From Euwallacea fornicatus (lineage: Eukaryota; Arthropoda; Insecta; Coleoptera; Curculionidae): a DNA stretch of 64,000 nucleotides. Under the pieces are notes generated by a model that had not been told where the DNA came from, searched no databases, and saw only the letters and a list, made by a program, of their open reading frames with translations. The stretch lies in contig NW_027096029.1 of the NCBI RefSeq assembly GCF_040115645.1, positions 310,001 through 374,000 of the forward strand, in the 5' to 3' direction. This document shows positions 1-12,200 of this stretch, in pieces. The position numbers and the translations under genes are program-made. Numbering within the stretch: position 1 is the first letter of the stretch; every line of letters begins with the position of its first letter.

Positions 1-3000
1 TGCTCAAACACAGAACATTTGTAACATTTCAAATTTCGAAGCTCGATAACTTCGGCAAACAAACTCCAAGTTTCTTAAACGAGGTGTCAAATTAATCAGC
101 TCATCGAGATCTTTGAGACGTCACAACAAATCATGATTGCATCTTGTTGCATTTCCAAGAAAAATAGTAATTTATGTGCTCAAACACACAACTTTCGTAA
201 CATTTCAAACTTCGAAGCTCGTTAACTTCGACAAATGATCACCAAGTTTCTTAAACGAAGTGTCAAATTAATCAGCTCGTCGAGATCTTTGAGACGTCAC
301 AACAAATGATAATTGCATCTTGTTGCATTTCCAAGAAAAATAGTACTTTATGTGCTCAAACACACAACTTTCGTAACATTTCAAACTTCGAAGCTCGGTA
401 ACTTCGGCAAATGATCACCAAATTTCTTAAACGAATTGTCAAATTAATCAGCTCGTCGAGATCTTTGAGACGTCACAACAAATCATGATTGCAACTTGTT
501 GCATTTCCAAGAAAAATAGTACTTTATGTGCTCAAACACAGAACATTTGTAACATTTCAAATTTCGAAGCTCGATAACTTCGGCAAACAAACTCCAAGTT
601 TCTTAAACGAGGTGTCAAATTAATCAGCTCGTCGAGATCTTTGAGACGTCACAACAAATCATGATTGCATCTTGTTGCATTTCCAAGAAAAATGGTACTT
701 TATGTGCTCAAACACAGAACATTTGTAACATTTCAAATTTCGAAGCTCGATAACTTCGGCAAACAAACTTCAAGTTTCTTAAACGAGGTGTCAAATTAAT
801 CAGCTCGTCGAGACCTTTGAGACGTCACAACAAATCATGATTGCAACTTGTTGCATTTCCAAGAAAAATAGTACTTTATGTGCTCAAACACAGAACATTT
901 GTAACATTTCAAATTTCGAAGCTCGATAACTTCGACAAACAAACTCCAAGTTTCTTAAACGAGGTGTCAAATTAATCAGCTCGTCGAGATCTTTGAGACG
1001 TCACAACAAATCATGATTGCATCTTGTTGCATTTCCAAGAAAAATGGTACTTTATGTGCTCAAACACAGAACATTTGTAACATTTCAAATTTCGAAGCTC
1101 GATAACTTCGACAAACAAACTCCAAGTTTCTTAAACGAAGTGTCAAATTAATCAGCTCCACGAGATCTTTGAGACGTCACAACAAATCATGATTGCAACT
1201 TGTTGCATTTCCAAGAAAAATAGTACTTTATGTGCTCAAACACAGAACATTTGTAACATTTCAAATTTCGAAGCTCGATAACTTCGACAAACAAACTCCA
1301 AGTTTCTTAAACGAGGTGTCAAATTAATCAGCTCGTCGAGACCTTTGAGACGTCACAACAAATGATAATTGCATCTTGTTGCATTTCCAAGAAAAATAGT
1401 ACTTTATGTGCTCAAACACACAACTTTTGTAACATTTCAAACTTCGAAGCTCGGTAACTTCGGCAAATGATCACCAAATTTCTTAAACGAAGTGTCAAAT
1501 TAATCAGCTCCACGAGATCTTTGAGACGTCACAACAAATCATGATTGCATCTTGTTGCATTTCCAAGACAAATAGTACTTTATATGTTCAAACACACAAC
1601 TTTTGTAACATTTCAAACTTCGAAGCTCGATAACTTCGGCAAACAAACTTCAAATTTCTTAAACGAAGTGTCAAATTAATCAGCTCCACGAGATCTTTGA
1701 GACGTCACAACAAATCATGATTGCATCTTGTTGCATTTCCAAGAAAAATAGTACTTTATGTGCTCAAACACAGAACATTTGTAACATTTCAAATTTCGAA
1801 GCTCGATAACTTCGGCAAACAAACTCCAAGTTTCTTAAACGAGGTGTCAAATTAATCAGCTCATCGAGATCTTTGAGACGTCACAACAAATCATGATTGC
1901 ATCTTGTTGCATTTCCAAGAAAAATAGTACTTTATGTGCTCAAACACACAACTTTCGTAACATTTCAAACTTCGAAGCTCGTTAACTTCGACAAATGATC
2001 ACCAAGTTTCTTAAACGAAGTGTCAAATTAATCAGCTCGTCGAGATCTTTGAGACGTCACAACAAATGATAATTGCATCTTGTTGCATTTCCAAGAAAAA
2101 TAGTAATTTATGTGCTCAAACACACAACTTTCGTAACATTTCAAACTTCGAAGCTCGGTAACTTCGGCAAATGATCACCAAATTTCTTAAACGAAGTGTC
2201 AAATTAATCAGCTCGTCGAGATCTTTGAGACGTCACAACAAATCATGATTGCATCTTGTTGCATTTCCAAGAAAAATAGTACTTTATGTGCTCAAACACA
2301 CAACTTTCGTAACATTTCAAACTTCGAAGCTCGGTAACTTCGGCAAATGATCACCAAATTTCTTAAACGAATTGTCAAATTAATCAGCTCGTCGAGATCT
2401 TTGAGACGTCACAACAAATCATGATTGCAACTTGTTGCATTTCCAAGACAAATAGTACTTTATGTGCTCAAACACAGAACATTTGTAACATTTCAAATTT
2501 CGAAGCTCGATAACTTCGGCAAACAAACTCCAAGTTTCTTAAACGAGGTGTCAAATTAATCAGCTCATCGAGATCTTTGAGACGTCACAACAAATCATGA
2601 TTGCATCTTGTTGCATTTCCAAGAAAAATAGTAATTTATGTGCTCAAACACACAACTTTCGTAACATTTCAAACTTCGAAGCTCGTTAACTTCGACAAAT
2701 GATCACCAAGTTTCTTAAACGAAGTGTCAAATTAATCAGCTCGTCGAGATCTTTGAGACGTCACAACAAATGATAATTGCATCTTGTTGCATTTCCAAGA
2801 AAAATAGTACTTTATGTGCTCAAACACACAACTTTCGTAACATTTCAAACTTCGAAGCTCGGTAACTTCGGCAAATGATCACCAAATTTCTTAAACGAAT
2901 TGTCAAATTAATCAGCTCGTCGAGATCTTTGAGACGTCACAACAAATCATGATTGCAACTTGTTGCATTTCCAAGAAAAATAGTACTTTATGTGCTCAAA

Positions 3001-3300
3001 CACAGAACATTTGTAACATTTCAAATTTCGAAGCTCGATAACTTCGGCAAACAAACTCCAAGTTTCTTAAACGAGGTGTCAAATTAATCAGCTCGTCGAG
3101 ATCTTTGAGACGTCACAACAAATCATGATTGCATCTTGTTGCATTTCCAAGAAAAATGGTACTTTATGTGCTCAAACACAGAACATTTGTAACATTTCAA
3201 ATTTCGAAGCTCGATAACTTCGGCAAACAAACTTCAAGTTTCTTAAACGAGGTGTCAAATTAATCAGCTCGTCGAGACCTTTGAGACGTCACAACAAATG
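1..3300. repeat. 14-monomer HOR (2,464 bp), partial second copy, with internal monomer gain/loss
   Basis: Bases 1-836 recur at 2,465-3,300, including the rare variants 'tcatcgag' (101 and 2,565), 'gtaatttatg' and 'gaattgtc' (near 431 and 2,895). A third version starts at 1,761 (10 monomers after 1) but repeats the third monomer, giving another 'gaattgtc' near 2,367. After 3,300 the second copy continues like 1,365 onward (shift 1,936), so three monomers at about 837-1,364 are missing from it. The result is one ancestral block copied with shifts of 10, 11 and 14 monomers. The variants 'aatggtac' and 'gagacctt' are private to the left end of the window. Confidence 0.88.
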
Positions 3301-3526
3301 ATAATTGCATCTTGTTGCATTTCCAAGAAAAATAGTACTTTATGTGCTCAAACACACAACTTTTGTAACATTTCAAACTTCGAAGCTCGGTAACTTCGGC
3401 AAATGATCACCAAATTTCTTAAACGAAGTGTCAAATTAATCAGCTCCACGAGATCTTTGAGACGTCACAACAAATCATGATTGCATCTTGTTGCATTTCC
3501 AAGACAAATAGTACTTTATATGTTCA

Positions 3527-4674
3527 AACACACAACTTTTGTAACATTTCAAACTTCGAAGCTCGATAACTTCGGCAAACAAACTTCAAGTTTCTTAAAC
3601 GAGGTGTCAAATTAATCAGCTCGTCGAGATCTTTGAGATGTCACAACAAATGATAATTGCATCTTGTTGCATTTCCAAGAAAAATAGTACTTTATATGTT
3701 CAAACACACAACTTTTGTAACATTTCAAACTTCGAAGCTCGATGACTTCGTCAAACAAACTTCAAGTTTCTTAAACGAGGTGTAAAATTAATCACCTCGT
3801 CGAGATCTTTGAGATGTCACAACAAATGATAATTGCATCTTGTTGCATTTCCAAGAAAAATAGTACTTTATGTGCTCAAACACACAACTTTCGTAACATT
3901 TCAAACTTCGAAGCTCGGTAACTTCGGCAAATGATCACCAAATTTCTTAAACGAAGTGTCAAATTAATCAGCTCGTCGAGATCTTTGAGACGTCACAACA
4001 AATCATGATTGCATCTTGTTGCATTTCCAAGAAAAATGGTACTTTATGTGCTCAAACACAGAACATTTGTAACATTTCAAATTTCGAAGCTCGATAACTT
4101 CGGCAAACAAACTTCAAGTTTCTTAAACGAGGTGTCAAATTAATCACCTCCACGAGATTTTTGAGACGTCACAACAAATCATGATTGCATCTTGTTGCAT
4201 TTCCAAGAAAAATGGTACTTTATGTGCTCAAACACACAACTTTTGTAACATTTCAAACTTCGAAGCTCGATAACTTCGGCAAACAAACTTCAAGTTTCTT
4301 AAACGAGGTGTCAAATTAATCAGCTCGTCGAGATCTTTGAGATGTCACAACAAATGATAATTGCATCTTGTTGCATTTCCAAGAAAAATAGTACTTTATA
4401 TGTTAAAACACACAACTTTTGTAACATTTCAAACTTCGAAGCTCGATGACTTCGTCAAACAAACTTCAAGTTTCTTAAACGAGGTGTAAAATTAATCACC
4501 TCGTCGAGATCTTTGAGATGTCACAACAAATGATAATTGCATCTTGTTGCATTTCCAAGAAAAATAGTACTTTATGTGCTCAAACACACAACTTTTGTAA
4601 CATTTCAAACTTCGAAGCTCGGTAACTTCGGCAAATGATCACCAAATTTCTTAAACGAAGTGTCAAATTAATCA
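3527..4674. repeat. 4-monomer repeat (704-bp shift)
   Basis: About 444 bp at 3,527-3,970 recur at 4,231-4,674. The diagnostic variant is 'gatgacttcgtc' at 3,741 and 4,445, with 'ggtgtaaaatt' and 'atcacctcgtcg' following in both. Two differences stand out: c to a at 4,405 ('tatgttaaaac') and ctttcg versus cttttg in the next monomer. Confidence 0.85.
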
Positions 4675-4807
4675 CCTCCACGAGATTTTTGAGACGTCAC
4701 AACAAATCATGATTGCATCTTGTTGCATTTCCAAGAAAAATAGTACTTTATGTGCTCAAACACACAACTTTTGTAACATTTCAAACTTTGAAGCTCGTTA
4801 ACTTCGA

Positions 4808-6180
4808 CAAATGATCACCAAATTTCTTAAACGAAGTGTCAAATTAATCAGCTCAACGAGATCTTTGAGACGTCACAACAAATCATGATTGCATCTTGTT
4901 GCATTTCCAAGAAAAATAGTACTTTATGTGCTCAAACACACAACTTTCGTAACATTTCAAACTTCGAAGCTCGGTAACTTCGGCAAATGATCACCAAATT
5001 TCTTAAACGAAGTGTCAAATTAATCACCTCCACGATATTTTTGAGACGTCATAACAAATCATGATTGCATCTTGTTGCATTTCCAAGACAAATAGTACTT
5101 TATATGTTCAAACACACAACTTTCGTAACATTTCAAATTTCGAAGCTCGATAACTTCGGCAAACAAACTCCAAGTTTCTTAAACGAAGTGTCAAATTAAT
5201 CAGCTCCACGAGATCTTTGAGACGTCACAACAAATCATGATTGCATCTTGTTGCATTTCCAAGAAAAATAGTACTTTATGTGCTCAAACACAGAACATTT
5301 GTAACATTTCAAATTTCGAAGCTCGATAACTTCAGCAAACAAACTCCAAGTTTCTTAAACGAAGTGTCAAATTAATCAGCTCGTCGAGATCTTTGAGATG
5401 TCACAATAAATGATAATTGCATCTTGTTGCATTTCCAAGAAAAATAGTACTTTATGTGCTCAAACACAGAACATTTGTACAATTTCGAATTTCGAAGCTC
5501 GATAACTTCGACAAACAAACTTCAAGTTTCTTAAACGAAGTGTCAAATTAATCAGCTCCACGAGATCTTTGAGACGTCACAACAAATCATGATTGCATCT
5601 TGTTGCATTTCCAAGAAAAATAGTACTTCATATGCTCAAACACACAACTTTCGTAACATTTCAAACTTCGAAGCTCGGTAACTTCGGCAAATGATCACCA
5701 AATTTCTTAAACGAAGTGTCAAATTAATCAGCTCAACGAGATCTTTGAGACGTCACAACAAATCATGATTGCATCTTGTTGCATTTCCAAGAAAAATAGT
5801 ACTTTATGTGCTCAAACACACAACTTTCGTAACATTTCAAACTTCGAAGCTCGGTAACTTCGGCAAATGATCACCAAATTTCTTAAACGAAGTGTCAAAT
5901 TAATCACCTCCACGAGATTTTTGAGACGTCATAACAAATCATGATTGCATCTTGTTGCATTTCCAAGACAAATAGTACTTTATATGTTCAAACACACAAC
6001 TTTCGTAACATTTCAAATTTCGAAGCTCGATAACTTCGGCAAACAAACTCCAAGTTTCTTAAACGAAGTGTCAAATTAATCAGCTCCACGAGATCTTTGA
6101 GACGTCACAACAAATCATGATTGCATCTTGTTGCATTTCCAAGAAAAATAGTACTTTATGTGCTCAAACACAGAACATTT
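4808..6180. repeat. 5-monomer repeat (880-bp shift)
   Basis: Bases about 4,808-5,300 recur at 5,688-6,180. Shared rare variants are 'agctcaacgag', 'gacgtcataac' (5,046 and 5,926) and a monomer combining 'tatatgttc' with 'ctttcgtaac'. A private change 'cacgatattt' marks the first copy near 5,036. The copies part in the following cagaacattt monomer, where the second has the 'gtacaatttcg' form. Confidence 0.85.
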
Positions 6181-6895
6181 GTACAATTTCGAATTTCGAA
6201 GCTCGATAACTTCGACAAACAAACTCCAAGTTTCTTAAACGAAGTGTCAAATTAATCAGCTCCACGAGATCTTTGAGACGTCACAACAAATCATGATTGC
6301 ATCTTGTTGCATTTCCAAGAAAAATAGTACTTTATGTGCTCAAACACACCACTTTTGTAACATTTCAAACTTCGAAGCTCGATAACTTCGGCAAACAAAC
6401 TCCAAGTTTCTTAAACGAGGTGTCAAATTAATCAGCTCGTCGAGATCTTTGAGACGTCACAACAAATGATAATTGCATCTTGTTGCATTTCCAAGAAAAA
6501 TAGTACTTTATGTGCCCAAACACACAACTTTCGTAACATTTCAAACTTGGAAGCTCGTTAACTTCGACAAATGATCACCAAGTTTCTTAAACGAAGTGTC
6601 AAATTAATCAGCTCGTCGAGATCTTTGAGATGTCACAACAAATGATAATTGCATCTTGTTGCATTTCCAAGAAAAATAGTACTTTATGTGCTCAAACACA
6701 CAACTTTCGTAACATTTCAAACTTTGAAGCTCGTTAACTTCGACAAATGATCACCAAGTTTCTTAAACGAAGTGTCAAATTAATCAGCTCGTCGAGATCT
6801 TTGAGATGTCACAACAAATGATAATTGCATCTTGTTGCATTTCCAAGACAAATAGTACTTTATGTGCTCAAACACACAACTTTCGTAACATTTCA

Positions 6896-6919
6896 AACTT
6901 CGAAGCTCGTTAACTTCGA
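6896..6919. repeat. 8-bp direct repeat AACTTCGA, 16 bp apart, inside the monomer
   Basis: AACTTCGA occurs at 6,896-6,903 and again at 6,912-6,919 of the reference monomer. The first copy overlaps the 8-bp palindrome CTTCGAAG (6,898-6,905) and the second follows the palindrome GTTAAC (6,909-6,914). The 16-bp spacing equals the length of the duplication at 44,201-44,232, so this pair is the likely slippage or exchange site. Monomers of the gataac or aaatttcg types carry a weakened version. Confidence 0.9.
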
Positions 6920-6963
6920 CAAATGATCACCAAGTTTCTTAAACGAAGTGTCAAATTAATCAG

Positions 6964-7016
6964 CTCGTCGAGATCTTTGAGACGTCACAACAAATCATGA
7001 TTGCATCTTGTTGCAT
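6964..7016. other. Cluster of short dyads in the second half of the monomer
   Basis: Within 53 bp the reference monomer holds CTCGTCGAG (6,964-6,972, arms around a central T), AGATCT (6,971-6,976), GACGTC (6,981-6,986), the 10-bp perfect palindrome AATCATGATT (6,993-7,002), and the inverted pair CAACAA (6,988-6,993) with TTGTTG (7,008-7,013) around a 14-base loop. TTGCAT is also repeated directly at 7,001 and 7,011, about one helical turn apart. Such short dyads have been proposed to favour non-B structures in centromeric satellites that lack CENP-B boxes; a role here is inference. The palindromic six-mers predict 176-bp ladders with enzymes cutting AGATCT or AGTACT (7,030-7,035). Confidence 0.75.
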
Positions 7017-7216
7017 TTCCAAGAAAAATAGTACTTTATGTGCTCAAACACACAACTTTTGTAACATTTCAAACTTCGAAGCTCGATAACTTCGGCAAAC
7101 AAACTCCAAGTTTCTTAAACGATGTGTCAAATTAATCAGCTCGTCGAGATCTTTGAGATGTCACAATAAATGATAATTGCATCTTGTTGCATTTCCAAGA
7201 AAAATAGTACTTTATG

Positions 7217-8624
7217 TGCTCAAACACAGAACATTTGTACAATTTCGAATTTCGAAGCTCGATAACTTCGACAAACAAACTCCAAGTTTCTTAAACGAAG
7301 TGTCAAATTAATCAGCTCCACGAGATCTTTGAGACGTCACAACAAATCATGATTGCATCTTGTTGCATTTCCAAAACAAATAGTACTTTATGTGCTCAAA
7401 CACACAACTTTTGTAACATTTCAAACTTCGAATCTCGGTAACTTCGGCAAATGATCACAAAATTTCTTAAACGAAGTGTCAAATTAATCACCTCCACGAG
7501 ATTTTTGAGACGTCACAACAAATCATGATTGCATCTTGTTGCATTTCCAAGAAAAATAGTACTTTATGTGCTCAAACACACAACTTTCGTAACATTTCAA
7601 ACTTCGAAGCTCGATAACTTCGGCAAACAAACTCCAAGATTCTTAAACGAAGTGTCAAATTAATCTGCTCCACGAGATCTTTGAGACGACACAACAAATC
7701 ATGATTGCATCTTGTTGCATTTCCAAGAAAAATAGTACTTTATGTGCTCAAACACAGAACATTTGTAACATTTCAAATTTCGAAGCTCGATAACTTCAGC
7801 AAACAAACTCCAAGTTTCTTAAACGAAGTGTCAAATTAATCAGCTCGTCGAGATCGTTGAGATGTCACAATAAATGATAATTGCATCTTGTTGCATTTCC
7901 AAGAAAAATAGTACTTTATGTGCTCAAACACAGAACATTTGTACAATTTCGAATTTCGAAGCTCGATAACTTCGACAAACAAACTCCAAGTTTCTTAAAC
8001 GAAGTGTCAAATTAATCAGCTCCACGAGATCTTTGAGACGTCACAACAAATCATGATTGCATCTTGTTGCATTTCCAAGAAAAATAGTACTTTATGTGCT
8101 CAAACACACAACTTTCGTAACATTTCAAACTTCGAATCTCGGTAACTTCGGCAAATGATCACAAAATTTCTTAAACGAAGTGTCAAATTAATCACCTCCA
8201 CGAGATTTTTGAGACGTCACAACAAATCATGATTGCATCTTGTTGCATTTCCAAGAAAAATAGTACTTTATGTGCTCAAACACACAACTTTCGTAACATT
8301 TCAAACTTCGAAGCTCGATAACTTCGGCAAACAAACTCCAAGATTCTTAAACGAAGTGTCAAATTAATCTGCTCCACGAGATCTTTGAGACGACACAACA
8401 AATCATGATTGCATCTTGTTGCATTTCCAAGAAAAATAGTACTTTATGTGCTCAAACACAGAACATTTGTAACATTTCAAATTTCGAAGCTCGATAACTT
8501 CAGCAAACAAACTCCAAGTTTCTTAAACGAAGTGTCAAATTAATCAGCTCGTCGAGATCGTTGAGATGTCACAATAAATGATAATTGCATCTTGTTGCAT
8601 TTCCAAGAAAAATAGTACTTTATG
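7217..8624. repeat. 4-monomer HOR, two tandem copies (704 bp each)
   Basis: Copy one is 7,217-7,920 and copy two 7,921-8,624; the first monomer of a third copy begins at 8,625 before the pattern breaks. Both copies carry the rare variants 'cgaatctcgg' (7,431 and 8,135 for aatctcgg), 'gatcacaaaat', 'ccaagattc', 'aatctgctcc', 'gacgacac' and 'agatcgttgag' (7,851 and 8,555). Differences seen are ccaaaacaaa versus ccaagaaaaa at the end of the first monomer and cttttg versus ctttcg in the second. So many shared private variants indicate a recent, single duplication. Confidence 0.92.
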
Positions 8625-9289
8625 TGCTCAAACACAGAACATTTGTACAATTTCGAATTTCGAAGCTCGATAACTTCGACAAACAAACTCCAAGTTTCTT
8701 AAACGAAGTGTCAAATTAATCAGCTCCACGAGATCTTTGAGACGTCACAACAAATCATGATTGCATCTTGTTGCATTTCCAAGAAAAATAGTACTTTATG
8801 TGCTCAAACACACAACTTTCGTAACATTTCAAACTTCGAAGCTCGGTAACTTCGGCAAATGATCACCAAATTTCTTAAACAAAGTGTCAAATTAATCACC
8901 TCCACGAGATTTTTGAGACGTTACAACAAATCATGATTGCATCTTGTTGCATTTCCAAGACAAATAGTACTTTATATGTTCAAACACACAACTTTTGTAA
9001 CATTTCAAATTTCGAAGCTCGATAACTTCGGCAAACAAACTTCAAGTTTCTTAAACGAGGTGTCAAATTAATCACCTCCACGAGATTTTTGAGACGTCAC
9101 AACAAATCATGATTGCATCTTGTTGCATTTCCAAGACAAATAGTACTTTATATGTTCAAACACACAACTTTTGTAACATTTCAAACTTCGAAGCTCGATA
9201 ACTTCGTCAAACAAACTTCAAGTTTCTTAAACGAGGTGTAAAATTAATCAGCTCGTCGAGATCTTTGAGACGTCACAACAAATCATGAT

Positions 9290-12200
9290 TGCATCTTGTT
9301 GCATTTCCAAGAAAAATAGTACTTTATGTGCTCAAACACACAACTTTCGTAACATTTCAAACTTCGAAGCTCGTTAACTTCGACAAATGATCACCAAGTT
9401 TCTTAAACGAAGTGTCAAATTAATCAGCTCGTCGAGATCTTTGAGACGTCACAACAAATCATGATTGCATCTTGTTGCATTTCCAAGAAAAATAGTACTT
9501 TATGTGCTCAAACACACAACTTTTGTAACATTTCAAACTTCGAAGCTCGATAACTTCGGCAAACAAACTCCAAGTTTCTTAAACGATGTGTCAAATTAAT
9601 CAGCTCGTCGAGATCTTTGAGACGTCACAACAAATCATGATTACATCTTGTTGCATTTCCAAGAAAAATAGTACTTTATGTGCTCAAACACAGAACATTT
9701 GTAACATTTCAAATTTTGAAGCTCGATAACTTCGGCAAACAAACTTCAAGTTTCTTAAACGAGGTGTAAAATTAATCAGCTCGTCGAGATCTTTGAGACG
9801 TCACAACAAATCATGATTGCATCTTGTTGCATTTCCAAGAAAAATAGTACTTTATGTGCTCAAACACACAACTTTTGTAACATTTCAAACTTCGAAGCTC
9901 GATAACTTCGGCAAACAAACTCCAAGTTTCTTAAACGAGGTGTCAAATTAATCAGCTCGTCGAGATCTTTGAGACGTCACAACAAACGATAATTGCATCT
10001 TGTTGCATTTCCAAGAAAAATAGTACTTTATGTGCTCAAACACAGAACATTTGTAACATTTCAAATTTCGAAGCTCGATAACTTCAGCAAACAAACTCCA
10101 AGTTTCTTAAACGAAGTGTCAAATTAATCAGCTCGTCGAGATCTTTGAGATGTCACAATAAATGATAATTGCATCTTGTTGCATTTCCAAGAAAAATAGT
10201 ACTTTATGTGCTCAAACACAGAACATTTGTACAATTTCGAATTTCGAAGCTCGATAACTTCGACAAACAAACTCCAAGTTTCTTAAACGAAGTGTCAAAT
10301 TAATCAGCTCGTCGAGATCTTTGAGATGTCACAACAAATCATGATTGCATCTTGTTGCATTTCCAAGAAAAATAGTACTTTATGTGCTCAAACACACAAC
10401 TTTCGTAACATTTCAAACTTCGAAGCTCGGTAACTTCGGCAAATGATCACCAAATTTCTTAAACAAAGTGTCAAATTAATCACCTCCACGAGATTTTTGA
10501 GACGTTACAACAAATCATGATTGCATCTTGTTGCATTTCCAAGACAAATAGTACTTTATATGTTCAAACACACAACTTTTGTAACATTTCAAATTTCGAA
10601 GCTCGATAACTTCGGCAAACAAACTTCAAGTTTCTTAAACGAGGTGTCAAATTAATCACCTCCACGAGATTTTTGAGACGTCACAACAAATCATGATTGC
10701 ATCTTGTTGCATTTCCGAGACAAATAGTACTTTATATGTTCAAACACACAACTTTTGTAACATTTCAAACTTCGAAGCTCGATAACTTCGTCAAACAAAC
10801 TTCAAGTTTCTTAAACGAGGTGTAAAATTAATCAGCTCGTCGAGATCTTTGAGACGTCACAACAAATCATGATTGCATCTTGTTGCATTTCCAAGAAAAA
10901 TAGTACTTTATGTGCTCAAACACACAACTTTTGTAACATTTCAAACTTCGAAGCTCGATAACTTCGGCAAACAAACTCCAAGTTTCTTAAACGAGGTGTC
11001 AAATTAATCAGCTCGTCGAGATCTTTGAGACGTCACAACAAATGATAATTGCATCTTGTTGCATTTCCAAGAAAAATAGTACTTTATGTGCTCAAACACA
11101 CAACTTTCGTAACATTTCAAACTTGGAAGCTCGTTAACTTCAACAAATGATCACCAAGTTTCTTAAACGAAGTGTCAAATTAATCAGCTCGTCGAGATCT
11201 TTGAGATGTCACAACAAATGATAATTGCATCTTGTTGCATTTCCAAGAAAAATAGTACTTTATGTGCTCAAACACACAACTTTCGTAACATTTCAAACTT
11301 CGAAGCTCGTTAACTTCGACAAATGATCACCAAGTTTCTTAAACGAAGTGTCAAATTAATCAGCTCGTCGAGATCTTTGAGACGTCACAACAAATCATGA
11401 TTGCATCTTGTTGCATTTCCAAGAAAAATAGTACTTTATGTGCTCAAACACACAACTTTTGTAACATTTCAAACTTCGAAGCTCGATAACTTCGGCAAAC
11501 AAACTCCAAGTTTCTTAAACGATGTGTCAAATTAATCAGCTCGTCGAGATCTTTGAGACGTCACAACAAATCATGATTACATCTTGTTGCATTTCCAAGA
11601 AAAATAGTACTTTATGTGCTCAAACACAGAACATTTGTAACATTTCAAATTTTGAAGCTCGATAACTTCGGCAAACAAACTTCAAGTTTCTTAAACGAGG
11701 TGTAAAATTAATCAGCTCGTCGAGATCTTTGAGACGTCACAACAAATCATGATTGCATCTTGTTGCATTTCCAAGAAAAATAGTACTTTATGTGCTCAAA
11801 CACACAACTTTTGTAACATTTCAAACTTCGAAGCTCGATAACTTCGGCAAACAAACTCCAAGTTTCTTAAACGAGGTGTCAAATTAATCAGCTCGTCGAG
11901 ATCTTTGAGACGTCACAACAAACGATAATTGCATCTTGTTGCATTTCCAAGAAAAATAGTACTTTATGTGCTCAAACACAGAACATTTGTAACATTTCAA
12001 ATTTCGAAGCTCGATAACTTCAGCAAACAAACTCCAAGTTTCTTAAACGAAGTGTCAAATTAATCAGCTCGTCGAGATCTTTGAGATGTCACAATAAATG
12101 ATAATTGCATCTTGTTGCATTTCCAAGAAAAATAGTACTTTATGTGCTCAAACACAGAACATTTGTACAATTTCGAATTTCGAAGCTCGATAACTTCGAC

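Larger units (their letters stand above)
6865..7040. repeat. Reference monomer (matches the consensus exactly)
   Basis: This copy carries the commonest base at each variable position I tracked, so it serves as the reference, with position 1 at 6,865. It has 63 G+C in 176 bases and eight CpG sites (monomer positions 20, 37, 44, 53, 80, 102, 105, 119). Main variable places: 12-21 (cacaactttcg, cacaacttttg or cagaacatttg), 34-41 (cttcgaag, cttggaag, ctttgaag, ctgtgaag), 45-70 (gttaac..gacaaatgatcacc, ggtaac..ggcaaatgatcacc or gataac..ggcaaacaaactcc), 81-88 (gaagtgtc, gaggtgtc, gatgtgtc, gaggtgta), 98-112 (agctcgtcgagatct, agctccacgagatct, acctccacgagattt), 117-138 (gacgtc or gatgtc; tcatgatt or tgataatt), 159-164 (gaaaaa or gacaaa). 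The phase of the start is arbitrary. Confidence 0.95.

Noticed and set aside
7008..7035. Promoters, terminators or hairpin RNAs in the dyads
   Set aside because: Stems are only 5-6 bp with AT-rich surroundings and no conserved pairing beyond the repeat itself. No transcription signal can be claimed from the sequence alone.
6865..7040. Monomer built from three ~58-bp sub-repeats
   Set aside because: GCTCGT occurs at monomer positions 41 and 99 (58 bp apart), with similar 'aaatgat' and 'aaatcatgat' stretches after them, but the third interval does not fit and the rest does not align. Chance is a sufficient explanation.
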